Source: Rubripirellula tenax (GTDB taxonomy: Bacteria > Planctomycetota > Planctomycetia > Pirellulales > Pirellulaceae). Taken from it: a DNA stretch of 64,000 nucleotides. How positions within the stretch are numbered: the first letter of the stretch is position 1; every line of letters begins with the position of its first letter. Of the stretch, positions 8,724 to 17,556 are shown one piece after another. The notes below the pieces were generated by a model, which saw only the letters and a list, made by a program, of their open reading frames with translations, ran no database searches and was not told the DNA's origin. The translations under genes and the position numbers were made by a program. The DNA lies in contig NZ_SJPW01000004.1 of the NCBI RefSeq assembly GCF_007860125.1, positions 789,178-853,177 on the forward strand, written 5' to 3'.

Positions 8724-8957
8724 ATGAAATTCATTTGCGACGTCCGCCAGGTCACCGACTTGGCCGAAGGAGAAACCGCACCGCCGGAACCCGACATGGG
8801 TTACGAGTTGCGGTCGACCGCCGGCAACAACTTTGAAACCGGCTTGGTGGAGTATGTGGTCCGCCGCGGAGACACGATCTTCGCGCGGACGACGGCCGGC
8901 GACGAGTTCGCGGTCACGGGCAAGAACGCCCACGTTTTGGTACCGCTCGGCTTCTAG
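8724..8957 (+). CDS. Small hypothetical phage protein
   Basis: 77 residues starting nine bases after the HARE-HTH stop, so probably in the same transcript. It is mainly beta, with a DTIFARTTAGDEFAVTG stretch. No family recognised. A hairpin terminator follows at 8974. Confidence 0.6.
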   Translation: MKFICDVRQVTDLAEGETAPPEPDMGYELRSTAGNNFETGLVEYVVRRGDTIFARTTAGDEFAVTGKNAHVLVPLGF

Positions 8958-8973
8958 CCCGAACGCCGCCGAC

Positions 8974-9004
8974 AACGCCCGACGTTTGCAACGTGCGGGC
9001 GTTT
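8974..9004 (+). terminator. Probable hairpin terminator
   Basis: A long hairpin (ACGCCCG / CGGGCGT, with an inner ACGTT / AACGT) lies 16 bases after a stop codon. The T-run is short (TTTCGTCG), so termination may be weak. Confidence 0.5.
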
Positions 9005-9087
9005 CGTCGTGACTGGCGTAACGATGCCCCACACATGACGCGCTAAACACGCCGCAACGTCGCGGGCTTACGGCTGCCGGCGAAAAA

Positions 9088-9153
9088 CACCCAAGACTTT
9101 TCAAATGTTTTGCGGACTTTGCTTGATGTGTTTTCAAAGTCATGGCTCATGTG
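9088..9153 (+). promoter_or_regulatory. Repeat promoter-like element R, copy 5
   Basis: TTG at 9123 and ATGGCTCATGTGT at 9142, 19 bases apart. The upstream GCGGACTTTGC matches copies 3 and 4 in spacing. It drives the last three genes of the run (9197-9992). Confidence 0.62.
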
Positions 9154-9196
9154 TCGTTGTACGAACGGTTTTTCAAACACAAACGGGAAGAACGAA

Positions 9197-9430
9197 ATGG
9201 CAAAGATTGAAACGCTGGCCGCGCGACCGGTCGAACCGGCCGCGGCATATGACAACGCCCACCAGATTTCACGCGATCTGTTGCAACACATCGAGTTGCA
9301 ACTCGACCGAATGATTCGGCCAGACAACAAAGCACTGCGTTGGACGCACGTCCGAGCACTGAACTTGGTCAACGCTCAACTTTCTGAAGTCGCCGCTTTG
9401 GTCAACGAAACCAACAACGCTCGCAACTAG
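9197..9430 (+). CDS. Small helical hypothetical phage protein
   Basis: 77 residues from ATG 9197, with GGGAAGAAC upstream. It is helical throughout. Its RWTHVRALNLVNAQLSEV segment parallels the NWEHVGSLQYVCEKLKEL segment of the protein at 7320, so the two look like paralogs within one early region. Function unknown. Confidence 0.6.
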   Translation: MAKIETLAARPVEPAAAYDNAHQISRDLLQHIELQLDRMIRPDNKALRWTHVRALNLVNAQLSEVAALVNETNNARN

Positions 9431-9440
9431 GAACACAGCT

Positions 9441-9662
9441 ATGCAAACCAACATCAAGGCGGGCGATCGAGTGCGGTTGCTTTCGATGCCCGACGACCCA
9501 GATCCGATTCCCGCCGGCACCACCGGAACGGTGGCCGGCGTTTATCCGCAAAGCGATTGGACGCAAGTCGATGTCGATTGGGACAACGGCCGGTCGCTGA
9601 TGCTTTCCATTCCACCGGATCGAGTCGCAGTGATTTCGCGGCCGGCCGACAACACGAACTGA
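9441..9662 (+). CDS. DUF4314-like small SH3/KOW-type protein
   Basis: 73 residues. The pattern KAGDRVRLLSMPDDPDPIP, then GTTGTV, then WTQVDVDWDNGRSLML, matches the DUF4314 family of small phage and plasmid proteins with a KOW-like beta barrel. The function of the family is unknown. It starts ten bases after the previous stop. Confidence 0.75.
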   Translation: MQTNIKAGDRVRLLSMPDDPDPIPAGTTGTVAGVYPQSDWTQVDVDWDNGRSLMLSIPPDRVAVISRPADNTN

Positions 9663-9671
9663 GGAACAACG

Positions 9672-9992
9672 ATGTCCACACGAGCCATGATCGCAGTCCG
9701 CCGAAAAGATTCGTTCTACGACGCTGCGTACTTACATTTTGACGGATACCCCGAACACACTGGAGAAACCCTAATGCAACATCACAACACTCAAACGGCC
9801 GCCGAAACGCTGATTGCCGGCGGCGAACTTCGATGCCTTGATCGTAAGACGGGAACGCCGGAACGTTTCGCCAACACTCGCCCGCCAGCGATCCTGCCGA
9901 CGCATGATTCGCTAATCGAATTCGCGAAAAACTGTGGGGCTCAATACGTCTATGTCTTTGACGACGGAGCTTGGTCCTGCAAGGAACTCTAG
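9672..9992 (+). CDS. Hypothetical phage protein
   Basis: 106 residues, nine bases after the previous gene and the last of the plus-strand run. The N-terminus (MSTRAMIAVRRKDSFYDAAY) and the aromatic mid-part (HFDGYPEH) recall small phage proteins of unknown role. Its stop lies four bases from the convergent methyltransferase stop. Confidence 0.62.
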   Translation: MSTRAMIAVRRKDSFYDAAYLHFDGYPEHTGETLMQHHNTQTAAETLIAGGELRCLDRKTGTPERFANTRPPAILPTHDSLIEFAKNCGAQYVYVFDDGAWSCKEL

Positions 9993-9995
9993 CCA

Positions 9996-11306
9996 TTACC
10001 GCATGTTCTCTTCACGCTTGCCCATCGGGATGGGCGATTCTCCAGTCCGTTCGAGAACGGCAGCGTTGCCGGTGAAGCGTTGGTAGCGGTCGACGATCAC
10101 GTCGCAATACGGCGGATCGAGTTCCATCAAGAACGCTTTTCGGCCGGTCTGCTCCGCGCCGATCAACGTTGAACCGCTGCCGCCGAAGAGATCGAGCACG
10201 TTGTCACCCTTGCGTGACGAATACTGCATCGCTTTGACCGCGAGATCCGCCGGCTTGCCAGTGAGATGTTCCAACTGTTGCGGTGGAATCTTCTTGACGT
10301 GCCAAAGGTCAGTCGCGTTGTTTGGGCCAAAGTACTTGTGGCCGGCACCTTCACGCCATCCGTAGAACGCCCATTCGTGCGCGCCCATGAAATCCTTGCG
10401 CGTCATCACTGGGTGCATCTTGTCCCAGATGATGGCCTGCGAGAAATACAGCCCGCTTGATGCCAACACGCCCGGATAATTTCCGATGTTGGAAAAGCCT
10501 CCCCAGATATAAAAGCAACGGCCGGGCTCCAAGACACGAGCGATGTTGCCGAACCAGGCTTTCAATAGCCGGTCGAACTCTTCATCGGAAACGAAGTCGT
10601 TGGCCAGCGGACGATCCTTCGCTCGCATCTTTTTTGGCCCGTCTTTCGACTTGCCCTTGCCAGCCTCGAACGAACTATTGCCGGCTGCGATCGCGTTCTT
10701 ACTTCGAGGCTCGACCTTCACGTTGTACGGCGGATCGGTATTGCAAAGCTGAATCTTCGCGCCGTTCAAAAGCCGATCGAGGTCTTCGACGCTGGTCGAG
10801 TCTCCGCACAACAAACGGTGATCGCCGAGGATCCAAAGGTCGCCGGGCTGCGTGATCGCATCGTCGGGCGGTTCAGGGATGTCATCCGGATCCGTCAAAC
10901 CTTGCGTCACGCCGGGCTCAAGCAAAGCAGCAAGTTCGTCCGAATTGAAACCAAGCAACTCGCAATCGAACCCTGATTCTTGCAACGCACCAATCTCAAG
11001 CGGCAGTAGATCGTAGTCCCACTGTGCATTCTCGCCGGTTCGGTTGTCGGCGATCCGGTAGGCACGAATTGCTTCGGGTTCCATGTCCTTTGCGACGTGG
11101 ACGGGGACTTCCGCAAGGTTCAAAACTTTGGCGGCTTTAAACCGGGTATGGCCGACGATGATGACGCCGGCGGTATCGACAACGATCGGCTGGCGAAACC
11201 CGAACTCGTTGATGCTTTGCACGACGTCGGCAACCGCGTCGTCATTGATACGGGGATTGTTTTCGTAAGGCTTGATTCGATCAAGCGACCACATTTCGAC
11301 CTGCAT
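9996..11306 (-). CDS. ParB-like nuclease domain fused to DNA methyltransferase
   Basis: 436 residues. Residues ~1-130 are a ParB/sulfiredoxin-like domain (NNPRINDDAVADVVQSINEFG, GHTRFKAAKVL). Residues ~155-420 are an amino-methyltransferase with the catalytic DPPYNV (191-196) and the AdoMet-binding FGGSGST (374-380), the order of beta-class N4/N6 DNA methylases. Such phage enzymes methylate adenine or cytosine in a short target and usually protect phage DNA from host restriction. No cognate restriction gene is present, so it is an orphan methylase. Target unknown. Confidence 0.88.
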   Translation of the reverse strand: MQVEMWSLDRIKPYENNPRINDDAVADVVQSINEFGFRQPIVVDTAGVIIVGHTRFKAAKVLNLAEVPVHVAKDMEPEAIRAYRIADNRTGENAQWDYDLLPLEIGALQESGFDCELLGFNSDELAALLEPGVTQGLTDPDDIPEPPDDAITQPGDLWILGDHRLLCGDSTSVEDLDRLLNGAKIQLCNTDPPYNVKVEPRSKNAIAAGNSSFEAGKGKSKDGPKKMRAKDRPLANDFVSDEEFDRLLKAWFGNIARVLEPGRCFYIWGGFSNIGNYPGVLASSGLYFSQAIIWDKMHPVMTRKDFMGAHEWAFYGWREGAGHKYFGPNNATDLWHVKKIPPQQLEHLTGKPADLAVKAMQYSSRKGDNVLDLFGGSGSTLIGAEQTGRKAFLMELDPPYCDVIVDRYQRFTGNAAVLERTGESPIPMGKREENMR

Positions 11307-11423
11307 GGGCAGCGTCCTTTTCCAAAGGGGAGAAACGGAAAAGGGTCGATCGTTGGGTGTTTGGTTGGTTGGCTGGGTGTTTTGTTTGTTAATTGCTTCG
11401 GCAAGCCTCTACATCAATTCAAA

Positions 11424-12263
11424 TCAATCGTCGCGGACGTCATCGGGTATTCGGCGCTCAGTGATGGAATTGAATCGAACGGTTGCGCCGTCTCGCCATG
11501 TCAAAATAGGTGTTGAAATAGATCGAGCCGTTTCAACGATGGTTCTCGTTGCTTCGTCGGCGGCCGATTCGAGTCGCTGGACGAAGCCGGTCGGTTCGCT
11601 TGCGTTCGAAATCGTATGATTGGCGAGCAACGCCGGCGTGTGTTGATTCATTGAAGCGACGGTCGATTCGCGAAAGCAGACAGTTTGCCCCAATTCGCTT
11701 GAAACAGACGATTCGCTCGGATACCAAGTGGCGTCGAGAATCGCCCAGCGATCGGCGAGCGATGAGTAGTGATCGGCAAAGTTTCGGATGCCTTGATCGA
11801 AACGCCGGCGGATGGTCGGTTCGGGAATGTTATGGCCGCCCTGGCGGACTCGGTTGGCCACTCGCTCGACAGCAAAATCCGCCGTGGGTAGCCAGACAAA
11901 GATTAACTCGATGGTGTATCCAAATTGCTCTTTGAGTTTGCGGAGGCGTTGAGCGTGCCCGCGACCAGCAAGAGTCGTTTCGATCGCGAACGTTTCTCGC
12001 CGCCGAGCCAGTTCGTCGATCCGGCCGAGCATCAACCGGCCGGCGGCGACGGCTTGGGAATCGGGATTGAACGGAGACAGACCGGCGGCGATCAGGTCGG
12101 CGTTGACGAATTCACGGCAACCGGCGAACTCGGGCAGGTACGACATCGCGAACGTCGTTTTGCCGGCACCGTTCGGACCGGCGATGACGTGAATGGTTGG
12201 TTTGGCGGAAATTGTCTTGATTCCTTTTGGCCGCACTTTACGAGATTTTGAGTAAGACACCAA
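11424..12263 (-). CDS. Zeta-toxin-like P-loop kinase
   Basis: 279 residues. Walker A GPNGAGKTT (29-37), the FVNADLIAAGLSP motif and the FAIETTLAGRGHAQRL motif fit the zeta toxin / COG4185 family, which phosphorylates UDP-N-acetylglucosamine or other small substrates. The last ~75 residues look family-unrelated. No epsilon- or ParD-like antitoxin lies beside it. It sits between the methylase and the primase genes in the replication operon. It could act as a toxin or as a metabolic kinase serving the phage. Confidence 0.75.
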   Translation of the reverse strand: MVSYSKSRKVRPKGIKTISAKPTIHVIAGPNGAGKTTFAMSYLPEFAGCREFVNADLIAAGLSPFNPDSQAVAAGRLMLGRIDELARRRETFAIETTLAGRGHAQRLRKLKEQFGYTIELIFVWLPTADFAVERVANRVRQGGHNIPEPTIRRRFDQGIRNFADHYSSLADRWAILDATWYPSESSVSSELGQTVCFRESTVASMNQHTPALLANHTISNASEPTGFVQRLESAADEATRTIVETARSISTPILTWRDGATVRFNSITERRIPDDVRDD

Positions 12264-12389
12264 CGCTGTGGAAATTGTTCGGACAATCGAAACTAACTGT
12301 GGCTAATACGGCCGCTGTTCCCGTAGCCCTGACCAGCGACACGATCCGCCGGGAGTACCTACGCTTTGGTTGGGCCGCACGCTGGCGTG

Positions 12390-12640
12390 ATCCTTCCCCC
12401 GAATCCTTCCCCAACCCCGTGCGAGGGCTGGCGGACTGAGTTTTGGTCATCGCGGGCATGAGCGGGGGAACAGGGGAAGTATTCATAGAAAGAGAGAGAT
12501 TGTTCCTATATCTGTTAGTCAAACGTCCTTTGGAATCCTTCTCTAATCCTTCCCCGACGCTGGGGAAGGTTTGGGAAGGATTCATTGCTTTCGGGTCGAA
12601 TCCTTCTCTATTTGGGGAAGGATTGGGAAGCGTTGGTGAA
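12390..12640 (+). repeat. Iteron-like AATCCTTCYC array downstream of the primase gene
   Basis: About eight copies of (A)ATCCTTCYC or its complement lie within ~235 bases (at 12391, 12402, 12534, 12545, 12562, 12573, 12599 and 12614) in both orientations. They fill a 380-base gap between the zeta and primase genes. Iterated short motifs next to a replication protein gene often mark a replication origin. The function here is inferred. Confidence 0.5.
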
Positions 12641-12644
12641 GGTT

Positions 12645-14825
12645 TCATTCGGCGACGACTCGCTGGAAGCCGCTCGCGGTTTTGGTCGCGGTCGGCATCG
12701 TGACTGGCACGATCTCGCCTTGTTGGACGAGCGTGAGAATGATCTGGTCGAGGTCGGCGGCTTTGCACTTCATATATTTGAGGATGTGCTGTCGTTGCAT
12801 TCGCTGTTCGGGTTGCTCGCCGAGTCGTTTGAGCAGCTTCAAGCACTCGGCATGAAACGGGTTCTCCGCGACGTGGACGGATGCGAGATACAGTTGCCGG
12901 CGGGTTTGATGCATCGCGAACTCGGTCGCCCACTCAACGGCCGGCAGTCCAATGAGCGGTTCGATGTGGTTTTCGCTACACGCATAGATCAACGCCAGCT
13001 TCTTGGCGTGTTCACACGTTCGACTCCACGCAGTACGAGCGACCTCATCAACAGCCTCTTCGGCAGCGTCGTATTCGCGTTCGGTCATCAATCGAACGTG
13101 GTCGATCGCTTCGGCGGCATCCGGTGTAACTTGAATCACCAGCGGCTTGGGGTGGAAGTTCAGAAAGTTGCCAGAGCCAGGCTCGAAGTCCGCCCACCAC
13201 TTCGCGGTATCCAGAATGTCCTCGGGCAGGTCACGGGCCGAGCCTGGTGTTTGCCCAGTGCCTCGTTTGCCGACGTCGATGATGTTGAGGCGTGCAAAGA
13301 ATCCGTTGGTCAACATTCGCTTGGACAACGATTCGTAGAAGTACTGCGGTGTCGCAGTGCCGAATAGCGTCAAATGCGGTTGGTCGATATGGATGGCGTC
13401 TTTCTGGTTCGCCTTTACGCGGATGGGATAGACGTCGCCGGCAGAGGTGTAGAGCGTCAGCAGAATGTTCGGAATCGACTCGCGGCTGTTTTCGCGGTCG
13501 AGGTTGATCTGACGAAGCACTCCGTCCATCTCGTCATTTTGAAAAAGCATGCGGCCGGTTCGCACCAATGCGTCCTGAATACCTTCACCCGAGGCGAATT
13601 TGTCGCCGAGCGATCCGGACATGCCTATTTGAAACAGAATCTGCGAGTTGACTTTGCGCGGAAACTCCTTGCCGGTCCCGCTGCTAGCGAGCGCGAGCAA
13701 ATACAGATTCGTGCGCAAGTCACCCGACGTGCAGACTTTTCGGCCGGCAAGAAACGATTGCAGCGCCATCGCACCGCAAAATGCGAGACCAATATTCGGA
13801 TAGGGAGCGTTCGCGAGCGTGAAGTCCATGACTCGGCGAACGAAACCCGGCACGTCAAATAGTCGCTCGGGTAGTTGCCCTGGATCGGGCGTCGATTCGG
13901 GTGGCGGAGGTTGGGCAGAAACCGCGGGTTGAGCACTTCCGACCATGAACCGGCTAAGGTCCACATCGTTGTCGATGGGCTCGATCGGACCATCGTCACG
14001 AAGCCAGCCGAATGGGCGACCGTGCGGCTTTGTCGCTGCTTGATTAACCTTGTGCTGCAGTTCCTTGTCGGACCAACATGGATTACAGCGAGGGTTGTAG
14101 TGGTCGGTCAGAATCGCGAGCGAAATCGCTGGATCGAGACCAAAGCCATGAACGAGCGCCGTCGCGGCGGCATAGGTTTGCGAGTGACCGCCACTGCCGG
14201 CGATCGCTGGCGGCATCGCGTTCACGTAGGCGATTGCCCGCGATTCCACGTCGTTGCCCACACTTGGCGACTGTGGCGGCAAAGTGGCGATTTGTTGCGG
14301 TGGCTTCGCGGTTCCGCGTCGATGGATGACGGCATCCGCAAGTGCTTTGACACACGCAGACAACATTGGCGAGGGAACAGGTGCCGGCTCTCCATCGAGT
14401 GTTTCGTAGGTTTCGCCATCGGGATGCACACTCGGCCCGACGACCGTTTGAGTTCCGGTTGAACGCAATTCGACGATCATCGAGCCATCGCTCGGATCGG
14501 TATGCTTTTCAGTGGTCGCACCGATTGCGATGTACCAACGATGCGATCTTGGGGCTGACGGCCGGCCGGTGATTGCTTGCGTTGGGGGCAGATAACTATC
14601 AGCCAATTCGATCGCTTCGGGACAATCGAGATCAACGTCGACGAGCCAACCAGACGGCTCGCCAAGGATGATTCCGATATTGCCTTGTTCGGGAAAGACC
14701 TCGGGATTCAATCGAAGATTCGTCCAGTCACGTCGTGCCGGTGACTTTGATCGCGGGCGCAGCGGCACGCAGTACCAGCCACGCTGGCGATAGTTCGTGA
14801 CTTGCTCCCGCACATCGGCCATCAA
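12645..14825 (-). CDS. Bifunctional primase-polymerase / helicase-like replication protein
   Basis: 726 residues. The N-terminal ~200 residues are a Prim-Pol domain (PF09250 type): the acidic VDVDLDC triad region (~62-68) and SHRWYI (~94-99) fit its metal- and nucleotide-binding sites. The central and C-terminal part resembles DUF3987-type helicase proteins of phages and plasmids, with a P-loop-like SSGTGKEFPR near residue 390. It probably primes and unwinds DNA at the phage origin. Its start overlaps the SF2 helicase stop by four bases, and an iteron-like array lies just downstream. Confidence 0.8.
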   Translation of the reverse strand: MMADVREQVTNYRQRGWYCVPLRPRSKSPARRDWTNLRLNPEVFPEQGNIGIILGEPSGWLVDVDLDCPEAIELADSYLPPTQAITGRPSAPRSHRWYIAIGATTEKHTDPSDGSMIVELRSTGTQTVVGPSVHPDGETYETLDGEPAPVPSPMLSACVKALADAVIHRRGTAKPPQQIATLPPQSPSVGNDVESRAIAYVNAMPPAIAGSGGHSQTYAAATALVHGFGLDPAISLAILTDHYNPRCNPCWSDKELQHKVNQAATKPHGRPFGWLRDDGPIEPIDNDVDLSRFMVGSAQPAVSAQPPPPESTPDPGQLPERLFDVPGFVRRVMDFTLANAPYPNIGLAFCGAMALQSFLAGRKVCTSGDLRTNLYLLALASSGTGKEFPRKVNSQILFQIGMSGSLGDKFASGEGIQDALVRTGRMLFQNDEMDGVLRQINLDRENSRESIPNILLTLYTSAGDVYPIRVKANQKDAIHIDQPHLTLFGTATPQYFYESLSKRMLTNGFFARLNIIDVGKRGTGQTPGSARDLPEDILDTAKWWADFEPGSGNFLNFHPKPLVIQVTPDAAEAIDHVRLMTEREYDAAEEAVDEVARTAWSRTCEHAKKLALIYACSENHIEPLIGLPAVEWATEFAMHQTRRQLYLASVHVAENPFHAECLKLLKRLGEQPEQRMQRQHILKYMKCKAADLDQIILTLVQQGEIVPVTMPTATKTASGFQRVVAE

Positions 14826-16483
14826 AAGGGTGCCTCTTCCAATGCTGCGTTTGGAATCTTGCCGAGCGATTGTTTGATGATGCGGTCGTATTTCTGGCCT
14901 GCGATCGAGCGGACCGTCAGCGTTTCGGTCAAAGCGAGCAAACCTGATTCGGCGATATCAATCGCTTCTTCAGCATTCGTTGGACAAGGATCGAGGCAAC
15001 GATCACGCCACCACGCTTCGGCTTTACGACGTGCGTAGCCAGGGTGCTCGATGCAGATGAACTCGCTTTGCCAGCGTTCGAGTCCGATCATGTAGTCGAC
15101 GCGTAAACAGCGAGGTGCGTCTTCGTCAGCATCGCGTTTGCGATGGATGCGATAGATAATGTCTTGGACGTCGTACTCGGTGTCGGTCACTTCACCAGAC
15201 AACACGCCGGCCTCGCTAGCCTCGGCATCGTGGGCTTCACGCTGCGGAGGCGGAAACGGATGACCGCACTCGGGACAGTTGGCATAGCCACATGCGACCA
15301 ACGCGTGACACTTCTCGCATTCTTTCGCCGGCGGACCTTGGTCAGGACGCTTGGCTTTGTCCTTCGGCTTAATCTGGTCGATCGGACCGTGACGCTCGAT
15401 GTTGCCACCGAAGTCGAGGACCAGACAATTCTGTTTGTCGGGGTGTAAGCGGAAACCGCGGCCGACGCATTGGTAGAGCAATCCCGGCGACATGGTTGGA
15501 CGCAGCATCACGACACAGTCGACACGGGGTGCATCGAACCCGGTGGTGAGCACGTTCACATTGCAGAGAAAGCGTAGCGTTTCGGTTTCGATTAACGTTG
15601 TTGGGGCATCGCCACGAAAGCGGGCCAACAATTCGTCTCGTTCGCCCGCTGGTGTCTCGCCAGTCACGAAACCACACTCGATATCGTGGTTTTCCCGCAA
15701 CACTTCGACCACACGCCGGCCGTGTGCGACGGACGACGCGAAGATGAGGACCGCCCGGCGATCAGCCGTCAGTTCTACGATCTCGGCGCACGCGGCCGAC
15801 ACAAGGGCGTCGTCGTTAACCAGCGATTCGATTTCTTCGCTGACAAACTCGCCGGCGCGGATATGCAGACTGCCAAAGTCGGCTCGGTGCACGCCGGCTT
15901 TGGAAATGAGCGGACTCAGGTATCCGTCACGGATCAGTTCCTTGATGCCGATTTCGTAGCAGACTTCATTCAAAAAGTGGTCCGCCGAGCAGATCATGCC
16001 GGAGTCGAGGCGGAACGGAGTGGCTGTCAATCCGATAACGCGAACGTGCGGATTGACAACCTTGCAGTCAGCCAGGAACTGCCGATACATGCCGTCGCCC
16101 TTCTTTGAGATCAGATGGGCTTCATCGACAACGACCAGGTCAAACGGATCGAGGTCACACGCTCGCTTGTAGATGCTTTGAATGCCAGCGACCAGAACTG
16201 GCGTGTTAGTGTCTCGCTTCTTAAGGCCAGCCGAATACAGACCGACCTTGATGTCCGGACACAAGCGACGCACTTTGTCAGCATTCTGTTCGAGAAGCTC
16301 TTTGACGTGAGCCAAGATCAGAACGCGACCGCTCCATTGCGTCACGGCGTCGGATGCGATCTTTGCGAGCACGAGACTCTTGCCGGCACCCGTTGGTAAA
16401 ACAGCGACGGGATTGTCGTCGCGGTTTCGCAGGTGATCGTAGACCGCATCAACGGCGGCCTGTTGGTAGGCACGCAACTTCAT
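14822..16483 (-). CDS. SF2 DEAH-box helicase with zinc ribbon
   Basis: 553 residues. Walker A LPTGAGKS (29-36), DEAH at 120-123, SAT-like GLTATPF and the C-terminal helicase motif QCVGRGFR place it with type III restriction/UvrB-like SF2 helicases of phages. A four-cysteine zinc ribbon (CEKCH ... CPECGHP) lies near residue 385. It would translocate on or unwind DNA in phage replication or recombination. Four-base overlaps with both neighbours show one translationally coupled operon with the RusA and primase genes. Confidence 0.87.
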   Translation of the reverse strand: MKLRAYQQAAVDAVYDHLRNRDDNPVAVLPTGAGKSLVLAKIASDAVTQWSGRVLILAHVKELLEQNADKVRRLCPDIKVGLYSAGLKKRDTNTPVLVAGIQSIYKRACDLDPFDLVVVDEAHLISKKGDGMYRQFLADCKVVNPHVRVIGLTATPFRLDSGMICSADHFLNEVCYEIGIKELIRDGYLSPLISKAGVHRADFGSLHIRAGEFVSEEIESLVNDDALVSAACAEIVELTADRRAVLIFASSVAHGRRVVEVLRENHDIECGFVTGETPAGERDELLARFRGDAPTTLIETETLRFLCNVNVLTTGFDAPRVDCVVMLRPTMSPGLLYQCVGRGFRLHPDKQNCLVLDFGGNIERHGPIDQIKPKDKAKRPDQGPPAKECEKCHALVACGYANCPECGHPFPPPQREAHDAEASEAGVLSGEVTDTEYDVQDIIYRIHRKRDADEDAPRCLRVDYMIGLERWQSEFICIEHPGYARRKAEAWWRDRCLDPCPTNAEEAIDIAESGLLALTETLTVRSIAGQKYDRIIKQSLGKIPNAALEEAPF

Positions 16484-17001
16484 GCTATCCGCGCTCCGTT
16501 GCGATATTTGCGACCGCGAGCAATCGGGACGAAACCGGTGAGTCGGCTACGCCAACGCGTGCATTCTTCGCAAAGCCGATTGCCAGGGCCGAGCGAATAA
16601 AATTCGTCATCGCAGCGAAGACAAAATCGGTATCCAGGCTCGCCCAGCTTTGCCGGCACGCGACGGACGATGACCTCCGTTCGCGGGCAGTCCGCTTCCG
16701 GCTCGAACTTTTCGACTGTCAAACGAACGATCTGACTGTCGTCGTCATACGCTCCGCCAGCTTGCATCGCATCGAGCAACGCCTTGAGCGAGTTGTCCAC
16801 GTCGCGGCGACGACGATCCACTGGTATCAAGCGAATGTCAACGATCAAGTCGCCGTCGTGCTTCTTCACCTTTTGAAGCTTCATCAGTCCGCGAACCGTT
16901 CTGCGGTACTCGCGACCTTCTTTACTGACGAGCACGCGGGTGCCGACGTGTCGCCAATAGCGATTGACTGAGGGAGGAAACGGAAGTTGCAGTCGCAGCA
17001 T
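16480..17001 (-). CDS. RusA-family Holliday junction resolvase with zinc-binding tail
   Basis: 173 residues. PFPPSVNRYWRHVG at the N-terminus and the acidic cluster DRRRRDVDN (62-70), D77 and DDD (86-88) match RusA crossover-junction endonucleases, which resolve branched DNA. Beyond the usual ~125 residues there is a four-cysteine tail (CLRCDDEF ... CEECTRW), probably a zinc finger, as in some phage RusA proteins. A terminator lies directly upstream, so expression may come from read-through or an internal start. Confidence 0.85.
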   Translation of the reverse strand: MLRLQLPFPPSVNRYWRHVGTRVLVSKEGREYRRTVRGLMKLQKVKKHDGDLIVDIRLIPVDRRRRDVDNSLKALLDAMQAGGAYDDDSQIVRLTVEKFEPEADCPRTEVIVRRVPAKLGEPGYRFCLRCDDEFYSLGPGNRLCEECTRWRSRLTGFVPIARGRKYRNGARIA

Positions 17002-17031
17002 GATGTATCACTTGAATCGGTGTCGGCAGAC

Positions 17032-17071
17032 AAAAAAACAGCCGACCGGAATTGGGAGGCCGGCCGGCTGT
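17032..17071 (-). terminator. Rho-independent terminator between DUF669 and RusA genes
   Basis: In minus-strand RNA a 12-base stem (ACAGCCGGCCGG / CCGGUCGGCUGU, one G-U pair) with a 10-base loop is followed by seven U. It splits the replication block into an ATPase-DUF669 unit and a downstream RusA-helicase-primase unit. Confidence 0.8.
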
Positions 17072-17095
17072 CGGGCTTGGAAACTGTGACCGAGA

Positions 17096-17554
17096 TCAAC
17101 GTTTCCAAGGGGCGTCCGTGCCGCTGACTTGCGAAGCGGCGATCGGCTGAGCGACGACGTCCTTCTTCGAGTAGCCCTTCACTTCGTTTTGCAACTCGCC
17201 GGTGTCGTTGCGACGTTTGACTCGCACGTGAATCACGCACGGCAAGTTGTGTAAGTCCGCCGAGTCGGTTGGCACCAAGACGCCAACCGACCGGCAGATC
17301 GCAGACAACTCCCGCCGGGCGATTTCCACCGCGGTCGCGTTGGGGTTGTCGAGGTTGAGACGCACCCAGAGAAGACGGTTTGCGTACTCGCCCTCCACGA
17401 TCTGAAACGTCAACTGCAGGTAGTTGCCCGTGCCAGATTTCGTGGGTTTCATTTCGCTGTCAGTGATGACCGCGACGTACTTGCCGGAGGGGATCGGTTC
17501 GAGGTCGTCGGCTGGTTCGACAGTGTTTGCATCAAAGCCGTTGAGGTTGGCCAT
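17096..17554 (-). CDS. DUF669 family phage protein (likely ssDNA-binding)
   Basis: 152 residues. IPSGKYVAVITDSEMKPTKSG, YLQLTFQIVEGEY and GVLVPTDSADLHNLP are typical of DUF669 proteins, found beside Sak4-type recombinases in phages and thought to bind single-stranded DNA with an OB-like fold. The gene lies two bases after the Sak4-like gene stop, consistent with a recombination pair. It is followed by a strong terminator. Confidence 0.82.
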   Translation of the reverse strand: MANLNGFDANTVEPADDLEPIPSGKYVAVITDSEMKPTKSGTGNYLQLTFQIVEGEYANRLLWVRLNLDNPNATAVEIARRELSAICRSVGVLVPTDSADLHNLPCVIHVRVKRRNDTGELQNEVKGYSKKDVVAQPIAASQVSGTDAPWKR

Positions 17555-17556
17555 GG

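Noticed and set aside
5514..9143. A 1209-residue open frame on the minus strand across the early region
   Set aside because: It is the antisense of ten well-supported small genes with their own ribosome sites and terminators. Its repeated VNTHEPCV-like peptides are simply the antisense of the R elements.
12238..12933. A 231-residue minus-strand frame over the iteron array
   Set aside because: It covers the primase end in another frame, and its composition reflects the AATCCTTCCC repeats.
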